Source: Salinibaculum litoreum (GTDB taxonomy: Archaea > Halobacteriota > Halobacteria > Halobacteriales > Haloarculaceae). Taken from it: a stretch of 64,000 nt of DNA. Numbering within the stretch: the stretch's first letter is position 1; each line of letters begins with the position of its first letter. Shown here in pieces: positions 51,111 through 61,087 of this stretch. Under the pieces are notes generated by a model. The model was not told where the DNA came from. It made no database searches and was given only the letters and a program-made list of their open reading frames with translations. The DNA is taken from contig CP046866.1 of NCBI GenBank assembly GCA_009789175.1, forward strand, positions 3,100,001 through 3,164,000, in the 5' to 3' direction. Made by a program: the position numbers and the translations under genes.

Positions 51111-52103
51111 ATGACGATAGCAGGCAACGTCACTGACCTCATCGGGGACACCCCGCTGGTACGACTGGACACCTTCGCACCGAATCTGGTCGGAAAGCTG
51201 GAGTTCTACAACCCGGCCAACTCCGTCAAAGACCGCATCGGAACAGCGATGCTCGACCACGCCGAACGCGAGGGTCTCGTCGGCGAGGGGACCACCATCG
51301 TCGAATCGACCAGTGGGAACACCGGTATCGGCCTCGCGGCCGCCTGTGCCGCACGCGGGTACGACCTTGTCCTCGTCATGCCCGATTCGATGAGCGAGGA
51401 GCGGCGGACGCTGCTCTCTGCACTCGGTGCCGAGGTCGTCCTCACCGACGGCGATGACGGCATGGACGGTGCTATCTCCTACGCCGACGAACTGGCCGAC
51501 CGGCTCGATGATAGTTACGTCCCACAGCAGTTCCAGAACCCGGCCAACCCCACCATCCACCGCGAGACGACTGGTCCCGAAATCTGGGAAGACACCGATG
51601 GTGATGTCGATACTGTCGTAGCCGGTGTCGGTACCGGGGGGACAATCACCGGTGTTGCCACCTACCTCAAGGAGGACCGCGCGGCAGACGTGCGGGCGAT
51701 TGGTGTCGAACCATCCCGCTCGGCTGTCCTCTCCGGCGAAGAATCTGGCTCGCACTCCCTGCAGGGAATCGGTGCCGGGTTCGTTCCCGACATCCTCCGG
51801 ACCGAGTTGCTTGACGATGTCATCGCCGTTCGCCGAGAGGTGGCCGTCGAGCGCTCCCAGACCCTCGCCAGCGAGGAAGGTATCCTCGCCGGCATCTCCG
51901 CCGGAGCCGCCATCGAAGCTGGCCGGCAGGTGGCCGAATCCAACCCCGACGACCTCGTCGTGACTATCGTGCCGGACTTCGGCGAGCGGTACCTCTCGAC
52001 GGACCTCTACGAGCCCTCTCGGGTCACTCACGCCTCCGAAGCTGAGCCCGACGACCTCGCTGCCGCCCTCGAAGAGCGGCTAGCTGTCCCGCGTGCGGAC
52101 TAG
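51111..52103 (+). CDS. cysK: Cysteine synthase (O-acetylserine sulfhydrylase family)
   Basis: A 330-residue PLP enzyme. The PLP lysine is in [12 protein letters not shown] near residue 38-48, the substrate loop [11 protein letters not shown] near 67, and the phosphate loop [10 protein letters not shown] near 172. SGISAGAA-type [11 protein letters not shown] is near 265. It makes cysteine from O-acetylserine (or a related activated serine) and sulfide. The ATG at 51111 is preferred over the GTG directly before it. A TATA-like ATATCTTT lies about 30 bases upstream. Its stop shares CTAG with the convergent methyltransferase gene. Confidence 0.9.
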   Translation: MTIAGNVTDLIGDTPLVRLDTFAPNLVGKLEFYNPANSVKDRIGTAMLDHAEREGLVGEGTTIVESTSGNTGIGLAAACAARGYDLVLVMPDSMSEERRTLLSALGAEVVLTDGDDGMDGAISYADELADRLDDSYVPQQFQNPANPTIHRETTGPEIWEDTDGDVDTVVAGVGTGGTITGVATYLKEDRAADVRAIGVEPSRSAVLSGEESGSHSLQGIGAGFVPDILRTELLDDVIAVRREVAVERSQTLASEEGILAGISAGAAIEAGRQVAESNPDDLVVTIVPDFGERYLSTDLYEPSRVTHASEAEPDDLAAALEERLAVPRAD

Positions 52104-52885
52104 ACGCTGCCGACGGTCACGAAGAAGGGGACGACCTCCCGCTGGCGGTACTGCTCTGCTTGCATCTGCTCGATGACTGTCCGTCCCATGGTGCGCCACT
52201 CCTGTTTGAGGGCGTCGAACTCCTCTGGACTGGTCTCACCGGCGAGAATCGTCTGTCGGTCGCTGACCAATCCGTCACCGGTTGCCTTCCGCCTGGCCGC
52301 CGTCAGCGCGTAGTCGCTGTAGGGTGGCTCGATGGTCCGCTCGTGGTCGTAGCGGTCGACAGTCACGTCTTCCAGACTGGCCTCTGCGAACAGTGTCCGG
52401 GCGGCCCCGAGACTAGCGTCGGTCTCGACGCCGTCGAGATATAGCCCCCGCGCCCGGCGGGCCAGCGGTGCTTCTGTCTCGACTGTCGACTCGATACTGA
52501 CCGCGCTGTTGTCCGGTTCGATGGCCGCGACCTGGCCACGGGAGACGCGAGCGAACTCCCGAACGGCCACCAGCGGGTCCGGAAGGTTGACGAGCAGTGC
52601 CTGACAGACCACTACGTCGAAAGCGTCGTCGGCGAAGGGTAACCTGGCCGCGTCACCCTGGACTCGTGGCCCTACAGACCCCTGCAGAAGGCTCGTGTCG
52701 GCGTCCAGTGCCACGACGGTTGCCGGCGACTCCTCGCGGAGCACCCTGGTCAATACGCCCGTGCCCGCACCCACGTCCAGCACCCGCTTTGCCGTGTCGA
52801 GATCGAGCGAGGCAAGCGCCTCCCGGGAGTCCTCCCACATCCCGCGGCGCGTCGTATCGAGATACTCCGCACTGAACTCGCGCAC
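52100..52885 (-). CDS. Class I SAM-dependent methyltransferase
   Basis: A 261-residue methyltransferase. The SAM site is [15 protein letters not shown] near residue 35, with acidic [10 protein letters not shown] near 58 and [17 protein letters not shown] near 90. The second half includes substrate-binding helices of a UbiE-like protein. The start is set at GTG 52885 because [17 protein letters not shown] is the natural start; a TTG 27 bases upstream would be rare. The methyl acceptor is unknown. Its TAG stop shares CTAG with cysK. Confidence 0.82.
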   Translation of the reverse strand: MREFSAEYLDTTRRGMWEDSREALASLDLDTAKRVLDVGAGTGVLTRVLREESPATVVALDADTSLLQGSVGPRVQGDAARLPFADDAFDVVVCQALLVNLPDPLVAVREFARVSRGQVAAIEPDNSAVSIESTVETEAPLARRARGLYLDGVETDASLGAARTLFAEASLEDVTVDRYDHERTIEPPYSDYALTAARRKATGDGLVSDRQTILAGETSPEEFDALKQEWRTMGRTVIEQMQAEQYRQREVVPFFVTVGSV

Positions 52886-52920
52886 GGAAGGTCCTAACGC
52901 CGAGGCCGACAAAAGTGCGT

Positions 52921-53754
52921 TTACTTCCGCAGTTCCTTGACCCGGTCGATGTTCCAGGCGAAGCTCTTGCCGTTCTCGGTGGGCGTCTCCAGCACCAGCG
53001 GCACGTCTTGGATGGCGTCGTGGTTGACGAACGCTTTCATCCCCTCCTCACCGATGAGCCCTTCGCCGATGTGAGCGTGTTCGTCCTTGTTGCTCCCACA
53101 CTCGTGTTTGGAGTCGTTGAGGTGGACGCAGGCGAGCCTGTCCAGCCCGACCACGTCGTCGAACTCGGCGATGGTCTCCTCGACGCCCGCAGGTGTCGAG
53201 AGGTCGTAGCCCGCCGCGAACATGTGGGCAGTGTCCAGACAGATTTCGAGAGTCTGGCTGCTGGCAGCGAGCACCTCTCGGAGATGTTCGAAGTCGCCGC
53301 CGAGTTTGGTTCCGCTGCCGGCGTCGGATTCCACGAGGACGGTCACGCCTTCGGGGATGTCGAGTTCATCGAGCGCGCTGGCAGCGTTGGACAGACCCTG
53401 CTCGACGCCGGCACCGGTGTGAGCGCCGAGGTGCACGTTGACATAATCGATTCCCAGCTTGTCAGCTGCATCGACCTCTTTTTGCATCGAATCGATAGAC
53501 TTCCCGCGGAGGTCGTCTTTCGGGGTACAGAGGTTGACGAGATACGAGGAGTGGATGACCCACGGGCCGATGTCGTCGGCTGCGCTCTCCTCACGGAACT
53601 GCTCAGCTTCCTCCTCGCCGATGTTGGGGTTCTGCCAGACCTGCGGGGAGTGGGAGAATATCTGTCCGCAGTTGCCCTCGTACTCGCGCTGTTCGTCGAC
53701 GGCGTTGTGAACGCCACCAGCAATGGACGCGTGTGCGCCGACCCGGAGTGTCAT
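52921..53754 (-). CDS. nfo: Deoxyribonuclease IV (endonuclease IV, Nfo)
   Basis: A 277-residue AP endonuclease with a TIM barrel and three zinc ions. [11 protein letters not shown] at the start, [11 protein letters not shown] near residue 105, [18 protein letters not shown] near 142, [13 protein letters not shown] near 172 and [22 protein letters not shown] near 210-230 supply the metal ligands. It cuts DNA at abasic sites in base excision repair. It follows the methyltransferase by 36 bases. Confidence 0.95.
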   Translation of the reverse strand: MTLRVGAHASIAGGVHNAVDEQREYEGNCGQIFSHSPQVWQNPNIGEEEAEQFREESAADDIGPWVIHSSYLVNLCTPKDDLRGKSIDSMQKEVDAADKLGIDYVNVHLGAHTGAGVEQGLSNAASALDELDIPEGVTVLVESDAGSGTKLGGDFEHLREVLAASSQTLEICLDTAHMFAAGYDLSTPAGVEETIAEFDDVVGLDRLACVHLNDSKHECGSNKDEHAHIGEGLIGEEGMKAFVNHDAIQDVPLVLETPTENGKSFAWNIDRVKELRK

Positions 53755-53790
53755 ACCCGGCGATTGGCGCGCTCCCGTTTAGAGATAACG

Positions 53791-54603
53791 CTAGGCGGTC
53801 GGGTCGTCCCGCTCGCGGGTCCACTTGTCGCTCCCGTATTTCCGCTCGGCTCGTTCGCGGGCACGTTCCATCTCCTCTTCCGAGAACGTTCCTTCGTGGG
53901 CACCGAACCACTCGGAGAGCGTTGTTTCGAGTGTCGCCACAGCCTCCTCGCGGCCGATGCCCGCCTGTTCCCGGACAGAGGTCACACGGTTATCGAACTC
54001 CTCGTCGGATGGCGGGTCAGAGAACGTCCGGAGGTGGCGGTCTGGTCGCTTCTCGAAAGTGATCGAGCCGTGCTGAATGACGGCATCGCGCTGGCGGTAC
54101 TGGGCGTTGCCGCTCACTTTCCGTCCGTCACCCGCCAGCACGTCGTGGGCGGGGTGAAGCTCCCGGAGGTAGCAGGCAGGCTGGTGGATTGCCGGCTGGT
54201 CGTCCTCGGCGAAATAGGCGTCGACTCCCATGCCTTCGAAGGCAGCCATCAGTGGCTCACAGAGCAACTCATAACTGTCCATCAGGTCTCCGGGCACCTC
54301 GTCGGCTGGAAGGACGATGGAGTAGGAAATGTCACCGATAGCGTCGTGATAGATTGCGCCGCCGCCAGTCGGCCGGCGTGTGACGGTAATTCCTTCCTGC
54401 TCACAGTACGACCAGTCGATAGTCTCGGGCTCTTGATGATAGCCCAGCGAGAGCGTACTGGGTTCCCAACTGTAGACCCGGACTGTCGCGGGCCCGCCTT
54501 CGCCCGCCGTCTCGGCGGCAATCTCGTCCAGTGCCATGTTCACTGGGCCGGGTCTGCTTTTCTCAGGTATCAGTCGCCACTCCCTGTCGGCTAGGTCGGT
54601 CAT
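53791..54603 (-). CDS. Lipoate-protein ligase A family protein
   Basis: A 270-residue biotin/lipoate ligase-fold protein. It shows NMALDEIAAETA near residue 23, RVYSWEPSTLSLGYHQ near 42, the lipoyl-AMP loop RRPTGGGAIYHD near 76 and the catalytic lysine region GRKVSGNAQYRQRDAVIQHG near 160. Haloarchaea use such ligases for lipoylated 2-oxoacid dehydrogenase E2 or glycine cleavage H proteins. The C-terminal 60 residues form an extra charged helix like the separate LplB-type domain. ATG 54603 chosen at MTDLADREWR. Confidence 0.85.
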   Translation of the reverse strand: MTDLADREWRLIPEKSRPGPVNMALDEIAAETAGEGGPATVRVYSWEPSTLSLGYHQEPETIDWSYCEQEGITVTRRPTGGGAIYHDAIGDISYSIVLPADEVPGDLMDSYELLCEPLMAAFEGMGVDAYFAEDDQPAIHQPACYLRELHPAHDVLAGDGRKVSGNAQYRQRDAVIQHGSITFEKRPDRHLRTFSDPPSDEEFDNRVTSVREQAGIGREEAVATLETTLSEWFGAHEGTFSEEEMERARERAERKYGSDKWTRERDDPTA

Positions 54604-54682
54604 ACCAGTCCGTTGGCACCGGGCTGGCAAAGCGGTTGTGTCCTTCCGATAGAGCAAACTGGATGGCGGGCGGAGTCGTGAT

Positions 54683-55087
54683 ATGTCCGAGTTCAACTAC
54701 GAGAAAGAGATCGACGTTCGGTTCCGGGATTACGATATGATGGGCCACGTGAACAACGCGGTCTATGCGACGTATCTCGAACAGGCCCGCGTCGAGTTCA
54801 TCGAGGATGTTGTGGGCGAGGAACTGATGGATACCGGTGCTGTCGTCGCCGACCTCCACCTTGATTTCGAACAGCCCATCTCTTGGAGTGACGACGTGAC
54901 CGTCGCCGTACGGGTGGGTGAACTCGGTACGTCCTCAATTCCACTGGAGTACGAAATCCGGGCCGACGGTGAGGTTGCCGCGACGGGGGAGACGCTGATG
55001 GTCACCTTCGACCCGGCGGCTGGCGAACCACGACCGATGCCCGACGAGTGGCGCGAGAAGATTCAGGCACACGAGGACCGCGCCTGA
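54683..55087 (+). CDS. 4-hydroxybenzoyl-CoA thioesterase family (hotdog) protein
   Basis: A 134-residue hotdog-fold protein. The catalytic-type motif RFRDYDMMGHVNNAVYATYLEQAR at residues 13-36 carries Asp17 and the MGHVNN loop, and FEQPISWSDDVTVAVRV near 60 forms the sheet edge. It probably hydrolyses a small acyl-CoA, substrate unknown. It is divergent from the lipoate ligase gene, about 80 bases apart. Confidence 0.87.
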   Translation: MSEFNYEKEIDVRFRDYDMMGHVNNAVYATYLEQARVEFIEDVVGEELMDTGAVVADLHLDFEQPISWSDDVTVAVRVGELGTSSIPLEYEIRADGEVAATGETLMVTFDPAAGEPRPMPDEWREKIQAHEDRA

Positions 55088-55219
55088 CTACTGTGGCGTG
55101 TGGACGATGGCCCCTCCCCGAGACAGCGAGCGGACTGTCTCGGCACGCGATGGACGAGAGTGACCGGGGTTGCATTCTCGACGTTCGCTTTTTTTAGCCC
55201 ACCCCATGACTGTCTGTGT

Positions 55220-56197
55220 ATGCCCACCGGAGTGCTTGTTCCCTCGGACCAGGACGCGAAAGCGTTCGCCACGCGTGCAGAGTCGCTCGGCTACGACTCG
55301 CTGTGGACGCCCGAACTCTGGGGACGGGACGCCTTCGTCACGCTTGCCCGTGCAGCAGAAGCGACTGACTCCATCGGCCTCGGGACGGCTATCGTCAACG
55401 TCTACGGTCGCTCGCCAGCGACAATCGCACAGGCCGGTGCAACCCTCGACGACATAAGCGACGGCCGCGCCCGTCTCGGTCTCGGGACCTCCACACCGAA
55501 GACGGTCGAAGATCTCCACGGAAGTTCCTTCGAGCGTCCGGTCCGCCGCCTGCACGAGGCCGTCGCCCTCACGAAGGAGTTCCTTGATGGAGATGGTCGA
55601 GTTTCCTACGAGGGCGAGATATTTGACGTGGCTGATTTCCCGCCGCTGGATCGGGACGTACCGGTCTATGCGGCAGCACTCGGGTCGGCAAACCGGCGTG
55701 CGACCGGCCGGACAGCCGATGGGTGGCTCCCGCACAACATTCCCTTCGAGCGTCTCGATGTCGCCTTCGAGACCGTCGCCGAGACGGCACGGGAGGTGGG
55801 TCGTGACCCCGGGCAGATTGCAGTCGCCCCCTACGTGCCCGCGGCGGTCAGCGAGGACCCGGAGCAGGCCCGCGAAGTAGCCCGCGGCCACGTCGCTTAC
55901 TACGTCGGAAGCGGTGAAGGCTACCGGAAGGCAGTCGCACAGTCGTTCCCGGATGAGGCAGACGCCGTCGCCGAGGCCTGGCACGAGGGTGACCGCGAGG
56001 CTGCACGTGCAGCCGTCTCCGAGGATATGCTCGCGGCGCTAACTGTCGCGGGCGCGCCCGCGGACGCGAGAGAACAATTTAGAGCCATCGCGGCACTTGA
56101 TGTCGTCGACGAACCCCTGGTCGTGATTCCCGAGGGGACACCCGAGACGATGGCAGAGGCGACAGTCGATGCGCTCGCTCCTGTCGAGCGGGCGTGA
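55220..56197 (+). CDS. LLM-class flavin/F420-dependent oxidoreductase
   Basis: A 325-residue TIM-barrel protein of the luciferase-like family. SLGYDSLWTPELWGRDAF near residue 20, GLGTAIVNVYGRSPATIAQ near 50-70, RARLGLGTSTPKTVE near 80 and a PVYAAALGSAN near 145 match F420-dependent members such as methylenetetrahydromethanopterin reductase relatives. Halobacteria make F420, so that cofactor is plausible. The ATG at 55220 starts at the first beta strand. The substrate is unknown. Confidence 0.82.
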   Translation: MPTGVLVPSDQDAKAFATRAESLGYDSLWTPELWGRDAFVTLARAAEATDSIGLGTAIVNVYGRSPATIAQAGATLDDISDGRARLGLGTSTPKTVEDLHGSSFERPVRRLHEAVALTKEFLDGDGRVSYEGEIFDVADFPPLDRDVPVYAAALGSANRRATGRTADGWLPHNIPFERLDVAFETVAETAREVGRDPGQIAVAPYVPAAVSEDPEQAREVARGHVAYYVGSGEGYRKAVAQSFPDEADAVAEAWHEGDREAARAAVSEDMLAALTVAGAPADAREQFRAIAALDVVDEPLVVIPEGTPETMAEATVDALAPVERA

Positions 56198-56259
56198 GAC
56201 CTCTCGTCCGGATATATCCGGCAGTGGCTCTATACACGTGACAGGGCGACTCTAACGCG

Positions 56260-57234
56260 ATGGCCGCTGTCCGCCGCTGGCAGGCATTCCTCGTCTGCTT
56301 CCTGGCGATGTCGCTTTTCGTCCCGGCCAGCACTGCCCCAGCGACAGCACTGTCTCCCCCGACCTGTAACGAGGCTACCGGGCTCGCTGCCACCGACGAC
56401 GGTGCGTGGGTACTGACCAGTTGGGACCGTATCGAGCTCCGGGATAGCGACTGGGGAGAGCGAAACACTCGGAGCTCGCCGGGTTCGAACAACACGTATA
56501 GCGTCGCACGTGGCCCGAACAGTTCGCTGTGGCTCTTGCAGTCTGGAAGCGTCGTCAACGTAACCGACCGGCTTCGGGTCAGAGAGCGCATCGGGATCAA
56601 CGCCGGTCGTGAAGGTGCGATGCTCCCGGATGGGAACGACCTGACCTACACCGGCCGATGGCTGGTTCTCTTTGACGGCGACCTGACCAGCTACAACGAG
56701 TCCTGGGGCGACCCGGACCCGAACCCGCCAGTCGAGGACGTACTCCCCGAGGATACGCGCGGACTGTCCGTGACGGGCGATACGTACGTGTTTCTCACTA
56801 CCGACAGGACCCTCGAAATCTACGAACGAGTCTCGAACGATACCCGGAGCGCCGAGCAGGACCCGACCGACACTGTCGGTGGCACCGCCGACGCCCAGTC
56901 CCCCGGCGACCCTGCTGCCCAGACTGCCAACGTGAGTTTCGAGCACAGAGAGACTATCTCGCTGCACGTGTCACGCGATGTCGTCGACGTTCATCCCGGA
57001 CCGGACGGCTCGCTTTTGATTTTGCATCCTGGCAACGTCACCGCTGTCACCAGTGACGGCGAACGCATCGACCACCGCGCTTCCGTCTTTTCGCCGGGCG
57101 GGTGCGACGTAGACACCTCAGACGCCGGGGAAGCGGTCGCGTATCTGGCCTTGCTGTTGGTCGGTCTTGCGCTGGTCGGCACTACTGCAATCGTCGTGGT
57201 GACCGCTATCGCCGTGACGTACCTCCGGGGGTAA
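56260..57234 (+). CDS. Surface protein with signal peptide and C-terminal membrane anchor
   Basis: A 324-residue protein with a signal peptide (residues 1-31, [19 protein letters not shown]), an external beta-rich domain of about 255 residues and a C-terminal helix (residues 295-320). The domain has repeated WxL-type blades ([45 protein letters not shown]) that look like a small beta-propeller, and many N-glycosylation sequons. Two cysteines (36 and 283) could pair. No family is recognised. It precedes uvrB by 52 bases but a shared role is unlikely. Confidence 0.72.
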   Translation: MAAVRRWQAFLVCFLAMSLFVPASTAPATALSPPTCNEATGLAATDDGAWVLTSWDRIELRDSDWGERNTRSSPGSNNTYSVARGPNSSLWLLQSGSVVNVTDRLRVRERIGINAGREGAMLPDGNDLTYTGRWLVLFDGDLTSYNESWGDPDPNPPVEDVLPEDTRGLSVTGDTYVFLTTDRTLEIYERVSNDTRSAEQDPTDTVGGTADAQSPGDPAAQTANVSFEHRETISLHVSRDVVDVHPGPDGSLLILHPGNVTAVTSDGERIDHRASVFSPGGCDVDTSDAGEAVAYLALLLVGLALVGTTAIVVVTAIAVTYLRG

Positions 57235-57286
57235 TCGACCTCCGCCGACCGAGTCCGTCAAGTTCGTCCAGCCCTACCCACAGCTA

Positions 57287-59347
57287 ATGAGTGACAGCGG
57301 CGGTCCCCTTTCACCGGACAGGCCGGATGTCGACCGAGCGTTCCGCGTCGAGGCCCCATTCGAGCCGGCGGGCGACCAGCCCGAGGCCATCGAGAAGCTT
57401 GCTGCCGGCTTTCGGCAGGGGATGGACAAACAGACTCTGCTCGGCGTCACGGGGTCGGGCAAGACCAACACTGTCTCCTGGCTCATCGAAGAGATACAAA
57501 AGCCCACGCTGGTCATCGCCCACAACAAGACCCTGGCCGCGCAACTGTACGAGGAGTTCCGCGAGCTGTTCCCCGACAACGCAGTCGAGTACTTCGTCAG
57601 CTACTACGACTACTACCAACCCGAGGCCTACGTCGAACAGACAGACACCTACATCGACAAGGACGCCTCCATCAACGACGAAATCGACCGGCTGCGCCAC
57701 TCCGCGACCCGGTCGCTCCTGACCCGTGACGACGTCATCGTCGTCGCCTCGGTGTCGGCTATCTACGGGCTGGGTGACCCACAGAACTACGTCGACATGT
57801 CTTTGCGCATCGAGCAGGGTGAACAACTCGACCGCGACGAGCTACTCGGCCGGCTCGTGGACCTGAACTACGAGCGCAACGACGTGGACTTCACGCAGGG
57901 TACCTTCCGGGTTCGGGGCGACACCGTCGAAATCTACCCGATGTACGGCCGGTACGCGTTGCGCGTCGAGTTCTGGGGGGACGAAATCGACCGCATCCGC
58001 AAACTCGACCCGCTCGAAGGGGAGGTCAAAAGTGAGGAACCTGCCGCGTTGATTCACCCCGCCGAGCACTACTCCATCCCCGAAAAACGCCTGCAGCGGG
58101 CGATGGACGAGATTCGAGACCTGCTGTCGGACCGGATTCGCTACTTCGAGCGGCAGGGTGACATGGTCGCCGCACAGCGCATCGAGGAACGGACCACCTT
58201 CGATCTGGAGATGATGGAGGAGACTGGCTACTGCTCGGGCATCGAGAACTACTCGGTACACCTCTCGGACCGCGACAGCGGTGAGCCGCCGTACACCCTG
58301 CTGGATTACTTCCCCGATGACTTCCTCACCGTCGTCGACGAGTCACACCAGACGCTCCCGCAAATCCGTGGTCAGTTCGAGGGTGACAAGAGCAGGAAGG
58401 AAAGCCTCGTCGAGAACGGCTTCCGACTCCCGACAGCGTTTGACAACCGCCCGTTGACCTTCGAGGAGTTCGAGGACAAAACCGACCGGACGCTGTATGT
58501 CTCTGCGACGCCGGGTGACTATGAGCGCGAGGAAAGCGAGCAAGTCGTCGAGCAAATCGTCCGCCCGACCCATCTCGTCGACCCTGCCGTCGAGGTGGCT
58601 GATGTCGATGGACAGGTTGCCGACCTCATCGAACGCCTGCAGGCCCTCCCCGAGGAGGAGCGAGCGCTGGTGACGACGCTCACCAAACGCATGGCCGAGG
58701 ACCTCACGGAGTACCTCGAAGAGGCGGGCATCGACGTGGCTTACATGCACGACGAGACCGATACGCTCGAACGCCACGAACTCATCCGCTCGCTGCGACT
58801 CGGGGAACTCGATTGCATCGTCGGCATCAACCTCCTCCGGGAGGGCCTTGACATCCCAGAGGTGTCGCTGGTCGCCATCCTCGACGCCGACCAGGAGGGA
58901 TTCCTTCGCTCCGAGACGATGCTCGTCCAGACGATGGGTCGGGCCGCCCGCAACGTCAACGGCAACGTCGTCCTCTATGCCGACGAACCCAGCGCCGCGA
59001 TGGAGTCTGCCATCGAGGAGACCACCCGCCGCCGTCGCATCCAGCAGGAGTACAACGAGGAACACGGCTACGAGCCACAGACTATCGACAAGGCCGTCGG
59101 CGAGACGAACCTCCCCGGAAGCAAGACCGACACCGGCGGCACTGCCGACCTCGCGCCCGACGACGAGGGGGAAGCCCAGCGGCTCATCGAGGAGCTACAG
59201 GAGCGGATGCAGGACGCCGCCGACAACCTGGAGTTCGAACTCGCTGCGGACATCCGCGACCGCATCCGGGAACTGCGCGAGGAGTACGACCTCGAAAGCC
59301 AGGCGAGCGACGAGGGCGTTCCCGCACCCGGTTCTGAGGAATTCTGA
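57287..59347 (+). CDS. uvrB: UvrABC excinuclease subunit B
   Basis: A 686-residue helicase-like damage-verification subunit. Walker A GVTGSGKT is at residues 53-60, the beta-hairpin [11 protein letters not shown] near 107, and the DEAD-like [11 protein letters not shown] near 347. Helicase motifs V/VI read [22 protein letters not shown] and [12 protein letters not shown] near 520-560. The C-terminal UVR motif ([14 protein letters not shown]) that binds UvrC is present near 650. UvrC lies 1.7 kb away on the other strand; UvrA is not in this window. Confidence 0.97.
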   Translation: MSDSGGPLSPDRPDVDRAFRVEAPFEPAGDQPEAIEKLAAGFRQGMDKQTLLGVTGSGKTNTVSWLIEEIQKPTLVIAHNKTLAAQLYEEFRELFPDNAVEYFVSYYDYYQPEAYVEQTDTYIDKDASINDEIDRLRHSATRSLLTRDDVIVVASVSAIYGLGDPQNYVDMSLRIEQGEQLDRDELLGRLVDLNYERNDVDFTQGTFRVRGDTVEIYPMYGRYALRVEFWGDEIDRIRKLDPLEGEVKSEEPAALIHPAEHYSIPEKRLQRAMDEIRDLLSDRIRYFERQGDMVAAQRIEERTTFDLEMMEETGYCSGIENYSVHLSDRDSGEPPYTLLDYFPDDFLTVVDESHQTLPQIRGQFEGDKSRKESLVENGFRLPTAFDNRPLTFEEFEDKTDRTLYVSATPGDYEREESEQVVEQIVRPTHLVDPAVEVADVDGQVADLIERLQALPEEERALVTTLTKRMAEDLTEYLEEAGIDVAYMHDETDTLERHELIRSLRLGELDCIVGINLLREGLDIPEVSLVAILDADQEGFLRSETMLVQTMGRAARNVNGNVVLYADEPSAAMESAIEETTRRRRIQQEYNEEHGYEPQTIDKAVGETNLPGSKTDTGGTADLAPDDEGEAQRLIEELQERMQDAADNLEFELAADIRDRIRELREEYDLESQASDEGVPAPGSEEF

Positions 59348-59436
59348 GACTGCCCGGCGGTTCTGACAGCTATCACGCCACGTTGTCGATAGTATCACCA
59401 ACCGGTACTCAGACGGTTCTCCGCTCTCTTCGATTT

Positions 59437-60146
59437 GATATAGCGATATATGATTTATTTAGGGCTCGAATGTGGAATGCGAGAGTCTCTCCGGCCCGAC
59501 ACGGTGTGATAGATGATCGGCCTGTGGCTGTCCGTGACTCCTGCCAGCGTAGCTCGTCCGTTCCCATCTCAGCCATGCTTCGAACGTAGGTGGGGTTGCT
59601 CGACAGCCCCGGACTAACCCCGGATTGACTCCGTACACTCGGTTGGTAGCGAATCGCATGGTCTGCTGAGAAGTGAGGAGTCTCGACGCCGCTGTCTGGG
59701 GTCACACTGACCGCAACCGCCCGGACCTCCGGCCGACAACGCCGGTCGACTGTTCGTCTGTCTGGACGGTCGACCAGCAGAGCCCGGGGAAGTCAGTCGG
59801 CCAAATCCGTGTCTCTGGAATCAAGCATTGTCGGGTTGGTGGCAAAGTCGCACCTTCACCCTGGACGGTCTGGCCTTCCTCGGCGACTGGCCCCGAACCC
59901 TCTGTCGTCGTGACTTTGACCGAGTTGTCTGCTCGTAGCATCTCTGTGACCTGCACGCGGTGTCTGTACGAAACTTGGAATTACCATCGTCGAGTCGAGT
60001 GCTTCGTTGTGACGGCGTTGTCCCTATTCGCCCATTCTGGAGCCGGACTGTTACACCTCGGGACCGGGACAATGCACGGATTCGACTGCAGTCTTGTGGT
60101 CTGCGTTGTTGGTGCTGATAAGAGATAAATCACATACTGCTATATC
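59437..60146. mobile_element. 710-base insert bounded by 22-base inverted repeats, no intact gene
   Basis: The segment 59437-59458 matches the reverse complement of 60125-60146 at 19 of 22 positions, core GATATAGC and TGATTTAT. Between them is AT-richer DNA with no supportable gene in a stretch of about 900 gene-free bases (59348-60251). A plus-strand CTRCLYETWNY stretch at about 59949-59981, followed in another frame by RRCPYS, looks like a zinc-ribbon gene broken by a frameshift. The whole may be a decayed insertion element or a non-autonomous one. No transposase remains and no target duplication is clear. Confidence 0.45.
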
Positions 60147-60251
60147 GAATCAGTGGCGACACCGTGGACTCGGCTGTGAGATGGTCACGAGCATACCGAC
60201 TGCGTTAGAACGTCCAGTCTCGAAACCGTGACTGCGCAGGTCGCCAACCGC

Positions 60252-60944
60252 TCACTTCCGGAGTTGCCAGCCGTCGTCGACTGCCACGACCACGTCCCTG
60301 CGTTCCATCTCGGTGAGGACTTCGTCGAGGCGGCCGGGCTGAGCGATTTCCATCTCGATGCGCTCGATCGAGTGATAGGCCGAGAGGTAGTGCCGAACGT
60401 CGGCTTTCGAGAACGTCGTCTGGTCGGCCCGGTCCATGACGCCGCTTACGAGTTCGACCATGTCCTCGATGAAGTTCCAGGGGTAGACGACCCAGGTCCA
60501 GGAGTCGAGGTGCTCCCCGACGAACTCGGGTTCGAACTCGCTTGTGTCGAGCAACTGCAGGGTGGCCGTCCGGACATCGTTGGCGTCGCGGTCGGTGACG
60601 TACTCGTAGGCATGGCTGATCGACCCGCCGGTGTCTGCGATGTCGTCGACGACGAGGACATCCTTGCCGGCGACCGAGCCCTCGGGCATCGGATAACGGA
60701 CCTGTGGCTCCTCGGCCTTCTCGCCGGTCCCGACGTAGTGTTCCATCTTCAGGCTCGTCAGGTCGTCCAGCCCGAGGAAGTCACAGAGACACCGACCGGG
60801 GAACCAGCCACCCCTGGCCAGTGCGACGACGATGTCCGGTTCGAACTGGGCCGCCCGGACCTGGTCGGCGACGTTCCGACAGAGCCCGTAGATGTACTCC
60901 CAGTTCGTGATTGTGCAGTCGAAGTCGTCCGGCAGGTCAGACAT
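60252..60944 (-). CDS. Phosphoribosyltransferase family protein
   Basis: A 230-residue type I phosphoribosyltransferase. PDIVVALARGGWFPGRCLCDFLG near residue 38-60 forms the first binding loop, and the PRPP motif is VLVVDDIADTGGSISHA near 95-110. An N-terminal NWEYIYGLCR and a C-terminal 75-residue domain (HYLSAYHSIERIEMEIAQPGR) are typical of haloarchaeal purine salvage-type enzymes related to xanthine/hypoxanthine transferases. The base used is uncertain. It stands between uvrB and uvrC. Confidence 0.85.
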   Translation of the reverse strand: MSDLPDDFDCTITNWEYIYGLCRNVADQVRAAQFEPDIVVALARGGWFPGRCLCDFLGLDDLTSLKMEHYVGTGEKAEEPQVRYPMPEGSVAGKDVLVVDDIADTGGSISHAYEYVTDRDANDVRTATLQLLDTSEFEPEFVGEHLDSWTWVVYPWNFIEDMVELVSGVMDRADQTTFSKADVRHYLSAYHSIERIEMEIAQPGRLDEVLTEMERRDVVVAVDDGWQLRK

Positions 60945-61087
60945 TCAGGCCATCACCATCCGTCACCCGGCTTTCCACTCTCTTGAAAACAGCGGCTCGG
61001 ACACGTGTTGCCCGCCCGGGGCTGGCCTGTCGTCTTCTCCGATAGCCGGGCAACGGTATGCCGTACAGACAGGCGACACGTCCGGCC

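Noticed and set aside
59673-60128. 151-codon open frame in the insert near uvrB
   Set aside because: Composition is unlike haloarchaeal proteins (few acidic residues, many Cys/Trp), and it lacks a start context. Only a short broken zinc-ribbon-like stretch is of note.
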